Source: Bacteroidota bacterium (GTDB lineage Bacteria; Bacteroidota; Bacteroidia; AKYH767-A; OLB10). Taken from it: a DNA stretch of 64,000 bases. The stretch spans positions 558,001 to 622,000 of the forward strand of contig JADJOH010000002.1 in assembly GCA_016713925.1 (NCBI GenBank), in the 5' to 3' direction. The position numbers and the translations under genes are program-made. Shown here in pieces: positions 18,473-27,114 of this stretch. The stretch's first letter is position 1. The number at the start of each line of letters is the position of its first letter. The notes beneath the pieces were generated by a model that had not been told where the DNA came from, ran no database searches, and was given only the letters and a program-made list of their open reading frames with translations.

Positions 18473-19219
18473 ATGAAAAACCTGATCTCTACTCTCATCA
18501 TCAGCAGCCTAATTTCTGCTCATGCATCTGCGGATCACAGGCTCTCGGACCTCCGCATCCGTACCTTCGACAACAAGCCTGTCATTGTAAGTCTAAACCA
18601 TGTTCAGTATAATACACCCGGAACAGCGGTTATCATCAACGACATCATGCCGGGCCGTCATCAACTACAAGTGTGGACATATAGAAATCACTACCACTCC
18701 TATAACCAGCAAAGAGTATTGTTGTACAACGGATTCATCGATGTGCCTGCCTCATCAGAGGTAAGGGCTATGGTTACCCGCCACCGCGGACTCCGCATCA
18801 ATGAAATCATTCCCTTGTTTACACCACCTGCTCCGGTACCTCCCTATTACAATCCGTATCCTGCGCCCTACCCTGCGCCCTATCCGCTGCCAGCACCCGG
18901 TCCCTGTGGAACTCCTGCAGCACCCCAATGCATCAACGACGCTGACTTCAATGCATTGTTAAACACAATCGACAATCAAAGTTTTGAGAGCACCCGAATG
19001 ACCCTCTCCAAACAAGCCATACGACAACATGGTGTGATCAATAGCCGCCAGGTAGCTGAGTTGATGAACCTGATGAGTTTTGAATCTTCAAAATTGGAGT
19101 TGGCAAAATATGCATATCAATACACTATAGATCCACAAAACTACTTTCATCTCTTCAATGAATTCAGTTTTGACAGTAGTGTACGGGAATTGAGTGAATA
19201 CATTGATCGCCATTCATAA
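18473..19219 (+). CDS. Secreted DUF4476 protein
   Basis: 248 residues with a signal peptide ending near AHASA-DH. The first half is a beta-rich domain (DLRIRTFDNKPVIVSLN..., GFIDVPASSEVRAMVTRH). A Pro/Tyr linker follows with repeated YPAPYPAPYP (residues ~122-145). The C-terminal DUF4476 domain covers residues ~160-248 (NTIDNQSFESTRMTL, LMNLMSFESSKLELAKYAY, FNEFSFDSSVRELSEYI). The family is common in Bacteroidota and of unknown function. Expression appears to be from a sigma-54 promoter with a strong ribosome-binding site, unlike neighbouring genes. Confidence 0.85.
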   Translation: MKNLISTLIISSLISAHASADHRLSDLRIRTFDNKPVIVSLNHVQYNTPGTAVIINDIMPGRHQLQVWTYRNHYHSYNQQRVLLYNGFIDVPASSEVRAMVTRHRGLRINEIIPLFTPPAPVPPYYNPYPAPYPAPYPLPAPGPCGTPAAPQCINDADFNALLNTIDNQSFESTRMTLSKQAIRQHGVINSRQVAELMNLMSFESSKLELAKYAYQYTIDPQNYFHLFNEFSFDSSVRELSEYIDRHS

Positions 19220-19313
19220 ATCAGTATTAAAAGGAACTCTTCTAAATAAGGATGACTTGCAACGATCAGAATCGAAGAATATTGTAACAAAAAAACAGAC
19301 CCCCTTTCTTGAA

Positions 19314-19330
19314 CTGGCATAGTAATTGCA
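19314..19330 (+). promoter_or_regulatory. Sigma-54-type promoter of the hairpin array
   Basis: CTGGCATAGTAATTGCA: YTGGCA and TTGCA at exact sigma-54 spacing (10 bases between GG and GC). It shares TGGCATAG with the promoter at 18406. A CAGACCC heptamer at 19296-19302 recurs inverted (GGGTCTG, 18388-18394) at the same distance from the other promoter. Predicted start about 19341. Confidence 0.6.
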
Positions 19331-19416
19331 AATTCCTTAAAAGAAGATTAAAGACGAAATTCTAATCACACAACATTAAAGAAAAGAGCTTCGTTTACGT
19401 AGAAAGAAGAAAGCGT

Positions 19417-20048
19417 CTCCCGGGCCCGTAAGCCGGGGAGCAATTAAAAAAAAACCTGAACCGTAATTCAGGAACAATACAAACCTCCTCAGCCCGTAAG
19501 CCGGGGAGCAATGAAAAGAAGCCTGAACCGTAATTCAGGAACAATACAAACCTCCTCAGCCCGTAAGCCGGGGAGCAATGAAAAAAAACCTGAACCGTAA
19601 TTCAGGAACAATACAAACCTCCTCAGCCCGTAAGCCGGGGAACGAAAAAAAAACCTGAACCGTAATTCAGGATCAACATAAAATCTCTCCGGCCCGTAAG
19701 CCGCAGAGTACTGAAAGACCTCCTGAACCGTAATTCAGGATAAGCATCAAACCTCCTCAGCCCGTAAGCCGGGGAACGATGATAACTCTCCTGAACCGTA
19801 ATTCAGGATCAACATAAAATCTCTCCGGCCCGTAAGTCGCAGAGTAATGAAAGATCTCCTGGACCGTAATTCAGGATAAGCATCAAACCTCCTCAGCCCG
19901 TAAGCCGGGGAACGATGATAACTCTCCTGAACCGTAATTCAGGATCAACATAAAATCTCTCCGGCCCGTAAGCCGTGGAGTAATGAAAGATCTCCTGGAC
20001 CGTAATTCAGGACCAACGAAAAATCGCTCCGGCCCGTAAGCCGCGGAC
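19417..20048. repeat. Tandem hairpin array, period about 68 bp
   Basis: GC hairpins (24 nt, middle CCCGTAAG) start at 19417, 19485, 19552, 19619, 19685, 19753, 19821, 19889, 19957 and 20025. The second type starts at 19455, 19522, 19589, 19654, 19722, 19790, 19858, 19926 and 19994. A 136-bp higher-order unit is duplicated at 19753-19888 and 19889-20024. It is not CRISPR because the intervals are themselves conserved. Confidence 0.93.
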
Positions 20049-20127
20049 ATTTGAAAAAGTAAGAAACATAACTGCTCCAATTGCGTACAAGATCGGAGAA
20101 AGTGGAAGGAAAAAATTAACATTTTAT

Positions 20128-20156
20128 ATCCCGGTCCCGTAAGGCCGGGATTTTTT
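20128..20156 (+). terminator. Intrinsic terminator ending the hairpin array
   Basis: Stem ATCCCGGTC / GGCCGGGAT around the loop CCGTAA, followed by six T. It uses the same loop as every array hairpin, so the terminator looks like a member of the family. Confidence 0.85.
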
Positions 20157-20324
20157 AATTTAAATTTATTTCTACTTGGCCCTGTTAAGTCTGGACAGAA
20201 TTTTTAATAACAGTTCGAAAACATGTTTCATTTCGTCTTTTGCAAAAAAGTTGAAAATACTAATGACAAATTAACTACTAAAGGGCAAGTCAATTTATTC
20301 TACAGAAAACAATAAAGAAAAACC

Positions 20325-20332
20325 TATATTTG
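20325..20332 (+). promoter_or_regulatory. -7 box for the toxin-antitoxin pair
   Basis: TATATTTG ends four bases before the ATG at 20337; the mRNA is probably leaderless. Confidence 0.5.
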
Positions 20333-20336
20333 CTAT

Positions 20337-20570
20337 ATGAAAACCTATCAGATAGACATATTAAACCCCAAAGCTATTAAGCTATTGCAGGATTTAGCTG
20401 ATTTGGACTTAATTTCTTTTCGAAAAGCAGAAAATAATATTGAAAATGTTATCAAGAGATTAAGAAAAAAAGCCTCTTCAAATCCTCCAACTTTGGAAGA
20501 AATTACCAAGGAAGTAGAAATTGTTAGAGCTAAGCGATATGCTGCAAAGAAAAAACAGAGTAATAATTGA
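20337..20570 (+). CDS. Antitoxin of a PIN-type toxin-antitoxin pair
   Basis: 77 residues. The start MKTYQIDILNPKAIKLLQDLADLDLI is typical of small Bacteroidota antitoxins that accompany PIN toxins: a short strand for DNA binding, then helices. The Lys-rich C-terminus would wrap the toxin. It overlaps the toxin start by 32 bases, so the two are translationally coupled. In such systems the antitoxin usually represses its own promoter. Confidence 0.75.
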   Translation: MKTYQIDILNPKAIKLLQDLADLDLISFRKAENNIENVIKRLRKKASSNPPTLEEITKEVEIVRAKRYAAKKKQSNN

Positions 20571-20952
20571 TACGAACCTTTGGATTAGTTTCATTTTAAC
20601 AGGTAAATTCTCAAAACTTGATAAAATACTCAATGACGGTTCTATTGTATTGTTGTTCAGCACGGAATTATTGGATGAATTCATTGAAGTAGCAAGACGC
20701 CCAAAATTTAGAAAGTACTTTCCTGAAGAGGACTTAATTAAACTTTTACATCAAATTGAGAAGAATGCGGAATTTATTGACGTAGAATTTGAAGTTAATA
20801 AATGTAGAGACCCGAAGGATAATTTTCTTCTTTCATTAGCTCATGATGGACGCGCAACTCATCTTATCTCAGGAGACAAAGACTTAACTTCAATAGAGAA
20901 ATTTGGAGATACAGTTATTTTATCACTTGCAGAATACTTAGGAAAAAAGTAA
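20539..20952 (+). CDS. PIN-domain toxin (putative toxin component, COG1569 type)
   Basis: 137 residues from ATG 20539; an upstream TTG at 20521 is less likely. PIN acidic residues are visible: IIDTNLWIS (first Asp), the TELLDEFIEVARRPKF Glu, CRDPKDNFLLSLA and LISGDKDL. PIN toxins are Mg-dependent RNases that cut tRNA or mRNA. Overlap with the preceding antitoxin confirms the module. It lies between the hairpin array and korA with no operon link to either. Confidence 0.85.
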   Translation: MLQRKNRVIIDTNLWISFILTGKFSKLDKILNDGSIVLLFSTELLDEFIEVARRPKFRKYFPEEDLIKLLHQIEKNAEFIDVEFEVNKCRDPKDNFLLSLAHDGRATHLISGDKDLTSIEKFGDTVILSLAEYLGKK

Positions 20953-21063
20953 AGCATCGTCTGCTTGATAAGAAAATTCAAGGCATTAATCTGCGACTGA
21001 ACTATTTCGTAAAGAGGGTATTTATAAATTTTGGTATTACGTCATATTCTAAACCCTTGCACA

Positions 21064-21110
21064 AGCATTGAGCAATTTAATTTGCTAAAACTACTATAAC
21101 ACTCAATGCT
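21064..21110. repeat. Inverted repeat in intergenic region
   Basis: AGCATTGAG (21064-21072) and CTCAATGCT (21102-21110) are exact inverted repeats; an AGCAA/TTGCT hairpin overlaps the left arm. No T-run follows. The rest of 20953-21214 shows nothing recognisable. Confidence 0.5.
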
Positions 21111-21214
21111 ACTGAAACAGGCAATAAACTAACCTATTGATCTACAACATTTTTGAAGAAATTAATTTTTACGAATTATGAATAAAATCATCTGAAAAAG
21201 AGCCGAAAAACCTG

Positions 21215-21222
21215 TATTTTTG
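21215..21222 (+). promoter_or_regulatory. -7 box for korA
   Basis: TATTTTTG, 28 bases before the korA start codon. Confidence 0.5.
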
Positions 21223-21250
21223 CACCTTCGTAAAGCGATTCAAAATTATC

Positions 21251-23095
21251 ATGGCTGATCAACAACAAGTTCTTGACCGAGTGATTATCAAGTTTGCCGG
21301 CGACTCCGGTGATGGAATGCAACTCACCGGTACACAATTCACCAATACTGCTGCCTTACTCGGGAATGACCTGAGTACTTTCCCTGATTTTCCGGCAGAA
21401 ATACGTGCGCCTATAGGTACTATCCCGGGCGTTTCCGGTTACCAATTACATTTCGGATCTGTAAATATTTTCACACCGGGAGATGCCTGCGATGTGTTGG
21501 TGGCCATGAATTCCGCGGCTCTGAAGGCGAATCTCCGTCATCTGCGTAAAGGCGGGACCATCATCGCGAATTCAGATGGTTTTGATCCAAAAAATCTTCG
21601 TCTGGCGAATTATCCCGACGGGGTCAATCCGTTGCTGGATGGATCACTGGAAGGGTTTCGTTTGATCACCATTGATGTGACAAAAATGACGCGTGCTGCA
21701 TTGACCGATTCCGGCATGGGTATTAAGGAAATCGACCGTGCAAAAAACATGTTTGTACTTGGATTTCTTTACTGGATGTATAATCGGGAGATGGTGCATA
21801 CAGAGAATTTCCTGAAAGAAAAATTCGCCAAGAAACCGGATGTCCTTGAAGCCAATTTAAAAGTGCTGAAAGCAGGTTATCATTTTGGTGATACCAGTGA
21901 AACTTTTACTACACGATACACTGTTCATCCTGCACCTATGCCTCCGGGCACTTACCGGAACATTATGGGCAATCAGGCGACAGCATTGGGTCTCATCGCT
22001 GCTTCTCAGAAATGTGGCCTCGATCTTTTTCTGGGCTCCTACCCCATCACCCCCGCTTCTGATATCCTTCACGATTTATCGAAATACAAACACTTTGGTG
22101 TATTGACCTATCAGGCCGAAGATGAAATTGCGGCTATATGTGCCGTTATAGGTGCTGCATTTGGTGGAAAACTCGCCGTCACTACTTCTTCCGGACCCGG
22201 CATTGCCTTGAAAGGTGAGGCGATGGGATTAGGCTTGATGCTGGAACTGCCCATGGTCATCATCAACGTTCAGCGCGGCGGACCATCTACCGGCTTACCG
22301 ACCAAGACAGAACAGAGTGACCTCTTTCAGGCAATGTATGGCCGGAACGGAGAAGCACCTATTCCTGTGATTGCTGCTAAAACACCTGCAGATTGCTTTG
22401 ATACGGTTTTCGAAGCCTGTCGTATTGCCATTGAATTTATGACCCCGGTGATCTTCCTCAGTGACGGTTACATTGCCAATGGTTCAGAGCCCTGGCGTTT
22501 CCCGAAATCGGCTGACCTGAAGAGCTTCAAAGGAAATTTCATCACCGAGAAAAACAGCGATGATAAATTCCTGCCTTATAAACGTGATGAGAAATTATCT
22601 CGTCCATGGGCTATTCCCGGAACGAAAGATCTGGAACACCGTATTGGCGGACTTGAAAAACAACATGAAACCGGCACCATCAGTTATGATCCCGAAAACC
22701 ATGAATTCATGGTACGTATGCGTGAAGCTAAGGTAGCGAAGATTGCTGATCATATTCCATTGCAAACATTGGATAATGGCAATGAAAAAGGAAAACTATT
22801 GGTGCTCGGATGGGGTTCTACTTATGGTGCGATCAAGGCAGCAGTTAAGGATGCGAGAGCAAAAGGCTATGATGTGAGTCATGCTCAGTTACGTCATATC
22901 CATCCCTTCCCGAAAAATCTGGGAGAAATCCTGTATAACTTCGATAAGGTATTGATTCCTGAAATGAATACCGGGCAGTTGAATTCCATCATCCGTGATA
23001 AGTTCATGGTTCCATCTATTGGCTTGAATAAAATTAAGGGGATGCCGTTCTCTACGTCAGAAGTCTTTGATAAAATCGAAGAACTCTGTAAATAA
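21251..23095 (+). CDS. korA: 2-oxoacid:ferredoxin oxidoreductase, fused gamma-alpha subunit
   Basis: 614 residues, the fused form usual in Bacteroidota. The gamma domain opens with IKFAGDSGDGMQLTG (residues ~9-23). The alpha domain begins near 240 (GNQATALGLIAASQKCGLDLFLGSYPITPASDI), with the GPGIALKGEAMGLG segment and a transketolase-like C-terminal part (VLGWGSTYGAIKAAV). With KorB it oxidatively decarboxylates a 2-oxoacid, probably 2-oxoglutarate, to acyl-CoA, CO2 and reduced ferredoxin. Both subunits lie together but a minisatellite of about 170 bp separates them. Confidence 0.92.
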   Translation: MADQQQVLDRVIIKFAGDSGDGMQLTGTQFTNTAALLGNDLSTFPDFPAEIRAPIGTIPGVSGYQLHFGSVNIFTPGDACDVLVAMNSAALKANLRHLRKGGTIIANSDGFDPKNLRLANYPDGVNPLLDGSLEGFRLITIDVTKMTRAALTDSGMGIKEIDRAKNMFVLGFLYWMYNREMVHTENFLKEKFAKKPDVLEANLKVLKAGYHFGDTSETFTTRYTVHPAPMPPGTYRNIMGNQATALGLIAASQKCGLDLFLGSYPITPASDILHDLSKYKHFGVLTYQAEDEIAAICAVIGAAFGGKLAVTTSSGPGIALKGEAMGLGLMLELPMVIINVQRGGPSTGLPTKTEQSDLFQAMYGRNGEAPIPVIAAKTPADCFDTVFEACRIAIEFMTPVIFLSDGYIANGSEPWRFPKSADLKSFKGNFITEKNSDDKFLPYKRDEKLSRPWAIPGTKDLEHRIGGLEKQHETGTISYDPENHEFMVRMREAKVAKIADHIPLQTLDNGNEKGKLLVLGWGSTYGAIKAAVKDARAKGYDVSHAQLRHIHPFPKNLGEILYNFDKVLIPEMNTGQLNSIIRDKFMVPSIGLNKIKGMPFSTSEVFDKIEELCK

Positions 23096-23100
23096 GGATT

Positions 23101-23270
23101 AATTCAGAATGCAGAATGCAGAATGCAGAATTAGAATGCAGAATTAGAATGCAGAATTAGAATGCAGAATTAGAATGCAGAATTAGAATGCAGAATTAGA
23201 AATGCAGAATTAGAATGCAGAATTAGAATGCAGAATTAGAATGCAGAATTAGAATGCAGAATTAGAAATT
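23101..23270. repeat. 13-bp minisatellite in the korA-korB gap
   Basis: About a dozen copies of ATTAGAATGCAGA, starting with shorter GAATGCA units and including one with an extra A near 23200. It fills more than half of the 304-bp gap; the rest is AT-rich with no recognised signal. Confidence 0.9.
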
Positions 23271-23399
23271 AGATGTTGAAGGATGATTAGAGTACAGCAA
23301 TGCAGTCTACAATTATTCTAACACGAATCAACCATATTCTACTTATTCAAACAATAAATATTCATCAATTCATCAATTCAATAATTCATCAATTAAAAT

Positions 23400-24443
23400 A
23401 TGTCAGCTGTAACTAACGCTCCTGAAGCTCCAAAATTCACCAGCAAAGAACTTGTCACAGATCAGGAAGTAAGATGGTGTCCGGGTTGTGGTGATTACTC
23501 CATCCTGAAACAGGTACAGACGGTCATACCGGAATTAGGAATTCCGAGGGAAGATATTGTTTTTATTTCCGGTATCGGATGCTCCTCCCGTTTTCCTTAC
23601 TACATGGAGACCTTTGGTATGCATAGTATTCACGGTCGTGCGGCGGCTATTGCCAGCGGTTTAAAGAGTGTGCGTCCGGAGTTGAGTGTATGGATGGTGA
23701 GTGGTGATGGTGATTCCCTGTCGATTGGCGGTAATCATTTCATACACTTGTTGAGAAGAAATATTGACATTAACCTTTTATTGTTCAACAATGAGATTTA
23801 CGGACTCACCAAAGGACAATACTCCCCTACTTCAGAGGAAGGTAAGATCACCAAGTCGACTCAGATGGGATCTATCGATCATCCGTTCAATCCTATCGCG
23901 TTGGCTATGGGTGCAGATGGTACTTTCATCGCCCGTTCCATGGATCGTGATCCGGTACATCTGAAAGAGATGTTGCGCCGCTCCTATGCGCACAAGGGAA
24001 CTTCATTCCTTGAGATTTATCAAAACTGCAATGTATTTAATGACGGAGCTTTTGAAATATTCACTGAAAAGTCTTCGAAGAAAGAAGAAGCCATTTTTGT
24101 AGAAAACGGAAAGCCTCTGGTATTCGGACAAAATGCGGATAAGGGAATTAAACTGGATGGTTTCAAACCGGTGGTGGTTGATCTGAGTACTGATAGCAAT
24201 AGCATCAATGATCTTTGGATTCATGATGAAAGCGATCGTGTAAAGGCCGGCATCCTTTCCCGATTCTTCGACAGACATGAAGAAGGAAAGCCACATTTCC
24301 CACGACCTTTCGGTGTATTTTATATAGAAGATCGTCCCTGCTACGAAGTCGGATTTAATCAACAGGTTGAATTGGCGAAAAGCAAGAAAACGGCTGATCT
24401 GGATGCCTTGTTAAAGGGACGAGAGACCTGGGTAATAGGTTAA
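23400..24443 (+). CDS. korB: 2-oxoacid:ferredoxin oxidoreductase, beta subunit
   Basis: 347 residues. WCPGCGDYSILKQVQ (about residues 27-41) and GIGCSSRFP carry the Cys residues for the iron-sulfur cluster and pyrophosphate region. GDGDSLSIGGNHFIHLLRRN followed by NNEIYGLTKGQYSPTS is the thiamine-diphosphate/Mg motif. It pairs with KorA to form the CoA-dependent enzyme, which feeds or drains the TCA cycle via ferredoxin. No ferredoxin subunit gene adjoins. Confidence 0.93.
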   Translation: MSAVTNAPEAPKFTSKELVTDQEVRWCPGCGDYSILKQVQTVIPELGIPREDIVFISGIGCSSRFPYYMETFGMHSIHGRAAAIASGLKSVRPELSVWMVSGDGDSLSIGGNHFIHLLRRNIDINLLLFNNEIYGLTKGQYSPTSEEGKITKSTQMGSIDHPFNPIALAMGADGTFIARSMDRDPVHLKEMLRRSYAHKGTSFLEIYQNCNVFNDGAFEIFTEKSSKKEEAIFVENGKPLVFGQNADKGIKLDGFKPVVVDLSTDSNSINDLWIHDESDRVKAGILSRFFDRHEEGKPHFPRPFGVFYIEDRPCYEVGFNQQVELAKSKKTADLDALLKGRETWVIG

Positions 24444-24484
24444 CCTTGTGTATTGAGCGTTTGGTTCACAATGGGATTTTTTGC

Positions 24485-24545
24485 TTCCGGCTACCGGCTG
24501 CGGGGTCTAGGCTATAGGCTATGGGCTATGGGCTCAACTCCCGGA
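24485..24545. repeat. Short GGCTA-rich direct repeats
   Basis: CCGGCTACCGGCTG, then GGCTATAGGCTATGGGCTATGG. This belongs to the CTACCGGCTGCTGG class also seen near 38975-39055, 39265-39320 and 45795-45830. The remainder of 24444-24711 shows nothing else. Confidence 0.6.
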
Positions 24546-24711
24546 TATCTGTAGGTTCTTCTAAATAGAACCAAAACTAAAAGATTAAAAGATATTTAGG
24601 GGGTCAAAGCCCGGTTTAGGGACATCAAAAGAACGATTAATCATTTATCAATCATAAATTACATCAACCCATTTTTACATTAAAACATTCATCAATTCAA
24701 TTGGATTTGGT

Positions 24712-26364
24712 TTATCCCAAATACTTTGCCACCAGCGGCATTCGTCGGCCGCGGCCAAACGCTTTTCTGGAGATGCGCAGGATAGGGGCGAACTGATGAC
24801 GTTTCCACTCATTGTTGTTCACCATTTTTAAAACACGATAAACAAGTGCTTCATCAAAACCTTCCTTTATAATTTTATCGGGACCTTTATGTTCTTCGAT
24901 GTAACGAAATAAAATAGCATCCAGAGTTTCGTAAGGTGGCAGGGAATCGCTGTCTTTTTGTCCGGGCCGAAGTTCAGCGGAGGGAGGTTTGGTAATAATA
25001 TTCACCGGAATAATTTCTTTTTCCCGATTGATAAAATTTGCCAGGGCATACACATCCATTTTATAAAGATCGCCGATGACGGATAGTCCTCCACACATAT
25101 CTCCATATAAGGTACCGTAACCCACGGCAAGTTCACTCTTATTGCTCGTGTTGAGGAGGATGAATCCCAGCTTATTGCTCAGCGCCATCAACGTTACTCC
25201 CCGCACACGGGCTTGTATATTTTCTTCCGCTACATTAAATGGAAGTCCTTCAAAATCCTTCTTCAATGCATCCAGGAAGGAATTATACATGGGAGCAATC
25301 GGAATGATTTCCTGTGAGCATCCGATGATCTCCGCCATCTTCAACGAATCACTCACAGAATGATCGCTGGAGAATTCAGAAGGCATCAGCACGGCATGTA
25401 CATTTTTCGCACCCAGAGCATCTGCTGCAAGTGCAAGGACTACTGCAGAGTCAATGCCACCTGAAAGTCCGAGTGTGGCTTTGGAAAAACCCATCTTCTT
25501 AAAATAATCTCTGATTCCCATGACGAGAGCTTCATATATACGTCCAATGCGATCTGCAGGGAGTGGCGATTTCTCCTCGACGGGTAAGGGTGTAAAAGAT
25601 TTTGAAGCGGTATCAAAAGTACAACTGAAATAATCTTCGTGGAAATAGTTCAGCTCCTGAAGCAATGATCCGTCAGCATTGTAAACGAGGGAGCCACCGT
25701 CGAAGAGAATATCCGTTTGCCCTCCCACCTGATTCACATAGAGCAAGGGCAATTTGAATTCCTTCACATTCTTCTGTAAAATGGCTTTTCGGTCCTCTGC
25801 ATGACGTCCGGAAAAAGGAGAGGCCGCAATATTGATCATCAATTCGGGCTTTTGACGGATCAATTCTTTCATTGGCCAGAAAGTATAAAGAGGGTCATCG
25901 TCCATGTTCCATAGATCTTCACAAACGGTGAGGGCTATACGAACATTATTCACTTCTATACAATTAAATTCACGATTTGACTCAAACCATCTGTATTCAT
26001 CAAAGACGTCATATGTCGGCAATAGGGTCTTATGTACAATCTGCTGTATAGTTCCCTTCGCCAATACATATGCTGAATTGAAAAGATTTTTTCCTTTCGG
26101 ATCCGGATTAAATGCAGGACCACCCACGATAACCGTCAATTGGGTACAGTGACCAGCAATGCTATCAATGCTTTCACGGCAACGATCAATAAAGTGGCTA
26201 TAGTCAAGAAAGTCGAGGGGCGGGTATCCGCAAATAGCCAACTCTGCGAATACAAGTAAATCCACCTGCTCTGTTTCTGCCCTTTTTATCTCCTCTAAAA
26301 TACGGGCAGTATTGAACGTAAAATTACCGACATGGTAATTCAACTGTGACAGCGCTATTTTCAT
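24712..26364 (-). CDS. nadE: Glutamine-dependent NAD+ synthase
   Basis: 550 residues. The N-terminal nitrilase-type glutaminase shows the catalytic Glu in VFAELAICGYPP, Lys in VHKTLLPTYDVFDEYRWF, and Cys in ALTVCEDLWN. The C-terminal synthetase has the ATP pyrophosphatase loop LGLSGGIDSAVVLALA and GTLYGDMCGGLSVIGDLYK. It amidates nicotinic acid adenine dinucleotide to NAD using ammonia channelled from glutamine. It is followed on the same strand by nothing within 250 bases; upstream is an outer-membrane barrel gene on the same strand. Confidence 0.96.
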   Translation of the reverse strand: MKIALSQLNYHVGNFTFNTARILEEIKRAETEQVDLLVFAELAICGYPPLDFLDYSHFIDRCRESIDSIAGHCTQLTVIVGGPAFNPDPKGKNLFNSAYVLAKGTIQQIVHKTLLPTYDVFDEYRWFESNREFNCIEVNNVRIALTVCEDLWNMDDDPLYTFWPMKELIRQKPELMINIAASPFSGRHAEDRKAILQKNVKEFKLPLLYVNQVGGQTDILFDGGSLVYNADGSLLQELNYFHEDYFSCTFDTASKSFTPLPVEEKSPLPADRIGRIYEALVMGIRDYFKKMGFSKATLGLSGGIDSAVVLALAADALGAKNVHAVLMPSEFSSDHSVSDSLKMAEIIGCSQEIIPIAPMYNSFLDALKKDFEGLPFNVAEENIQARVRGVTLMALSNKLGFILLNTSNKSELAVGYGTLYGDMCGGLSVIGDLYKMDVYALANFINREKEIIPVNIITKPPSAELRPGQKDSDSLPPYETLDAILFRYIEEHKGPDKIIKEGFDEALVYRVLKMVNNNEWKRHQFAPILRISRKAFGRGRRMPLVAKYLG

Positions 26365-26450
26365 CGCTGCAAAGGTAGGGAATATGCCGGGGAGTAAATG
26401 GGAATGAAGATCTGACTTTGAAGGTCTTTAACAACATCCATTTTCGTGGA

Positions 26451-27092
26451 TCAGAATAAAATTCCAACGTTCAATCCGAGGTAATTGGTAACGCCTTTCG
26501 CACCATCTCCATCGAATATGTCAAAAAATCCATTATTGAACTCAAGTCCTCCAAAGGCAACCGTTGAGCCGCTTAGGGTGTACTCCACACCAGCACCAAT
26601 GATCATATTCATATTGAAAATATTGAAATCATCCTTAGCGCTGATATTGTCCTCTTCATCCGAATCCTTCTTTGACCTAATCAGGAAGGAAGGCGAAAAC
26701 CCAAACATTCCGTAATAGCGGGTTTTATTGAACTGATTGGTAAGCATCTTCAGGCAGACGGGAATTTCGACATATTGAAGTTTAAAATTAATCACCGGAT
26801 CTGCCAATGGATTACCGGAAGAGTCATTGCCGGCTTCAAAGCGAATCTTACCTCCACGGTAGGCTACCTGAACTCCTGTAGCTATAGCATAATTTTTCTG
26901 GAGGCTGAATTCAGTTTGTACGCCATAGGCAAAGCCCAATTTGTACCCATCGCGCTTTAAGCCGTTACGATCGGGTTTTATCCAGGCCATACTGGGTGTA
27001 ATTTTAAGGCCAAAATGAAATTTCTCGTCCTGTGCCTTCGTTAGTTGTGGACAGGTCAGGAAGAATACAAGAATTATGATAAGTTTGCGCAT
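26451..27092 (-). CDS. PorT-like outer-membrane beta-barrel protein
   Basis: 213 residues with a signal peptide (MRKLIIILVFFLTCPQLTKAQ). The body has the OMP_b-brl_2 pattern: FHFGLKITPSMAWI, GFAYGVQTEFSLQKNYAIATGVQVAYRGG, LQYVEIPVCLKMLTNQ, YYGMFGFSPSFLI and a terminal LGLNVGILF ending in Phe. LKMLT with a preceding YVEIP is the family hallmark. It lies 86 bases upstream of nadE on the same strand and is divergent from gldB with a very short gap. It may be T9SS-related, but the family is broad. Confidence 0.8.
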   Translation of the reverse strand: MRKLIIILVFFLTCPQLTKAQDEKFHFGLKITPSMAWIKPDRNGLKRDGYKLGFAYGVQTEFSLQKNYAIATGVQVAYRGGKIRFEAGNDSSGNPLADPVINFKLQYVEIPVCLKMLTNQFNKTRYYGMFGFSPSFLIRSKKDSDEEDNISAKDDFNIFNMNMIIGAGVEYTLSGSTVAFGGLEFNNGFFDIFDGDGAKGVTNYLGLNVGILF

Positions 27093-27114
27093 GTTTCAAA
27101 GGATTTATAGTGCA

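Larger units (their letters stand above)
19341..20156 (+). ncRNA. Putative ~0.8-kb noncoding RNA made of CCGUAA-loop hairpins
   Basis: The transcript would run from the sigma-54-like promoter to the intrinsic terminator at 20128-20156. It contains 10 GC-rich hairpins alternating with 9 hairpins CCTGAACCGTAATTCAGG, plus the terminator hairpin. All 20 expose the same CCGTAA loop on differing stems. Stem changes are compensated: CTCC..GGAG versus CTCT..AGAG, and A-T versus G-T within the second type. The period varies (66, 67 or 68 bases) and there are no long frames, which excludes coding. The loop could bind a protein or a complementary UUACGG RNA; both are inference. I do not recognise a described RNA family. 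Confidence 0.6.

Noticed and set aside
19417..20048. CRISPR array
   Set aside because: Intervals between repeats are themselves conserved hairpins and no cas genes are present.
19883..20122. 79-codon minus-strand ORF
   Set aside because: Repeat-derived translation across the hairpin array.
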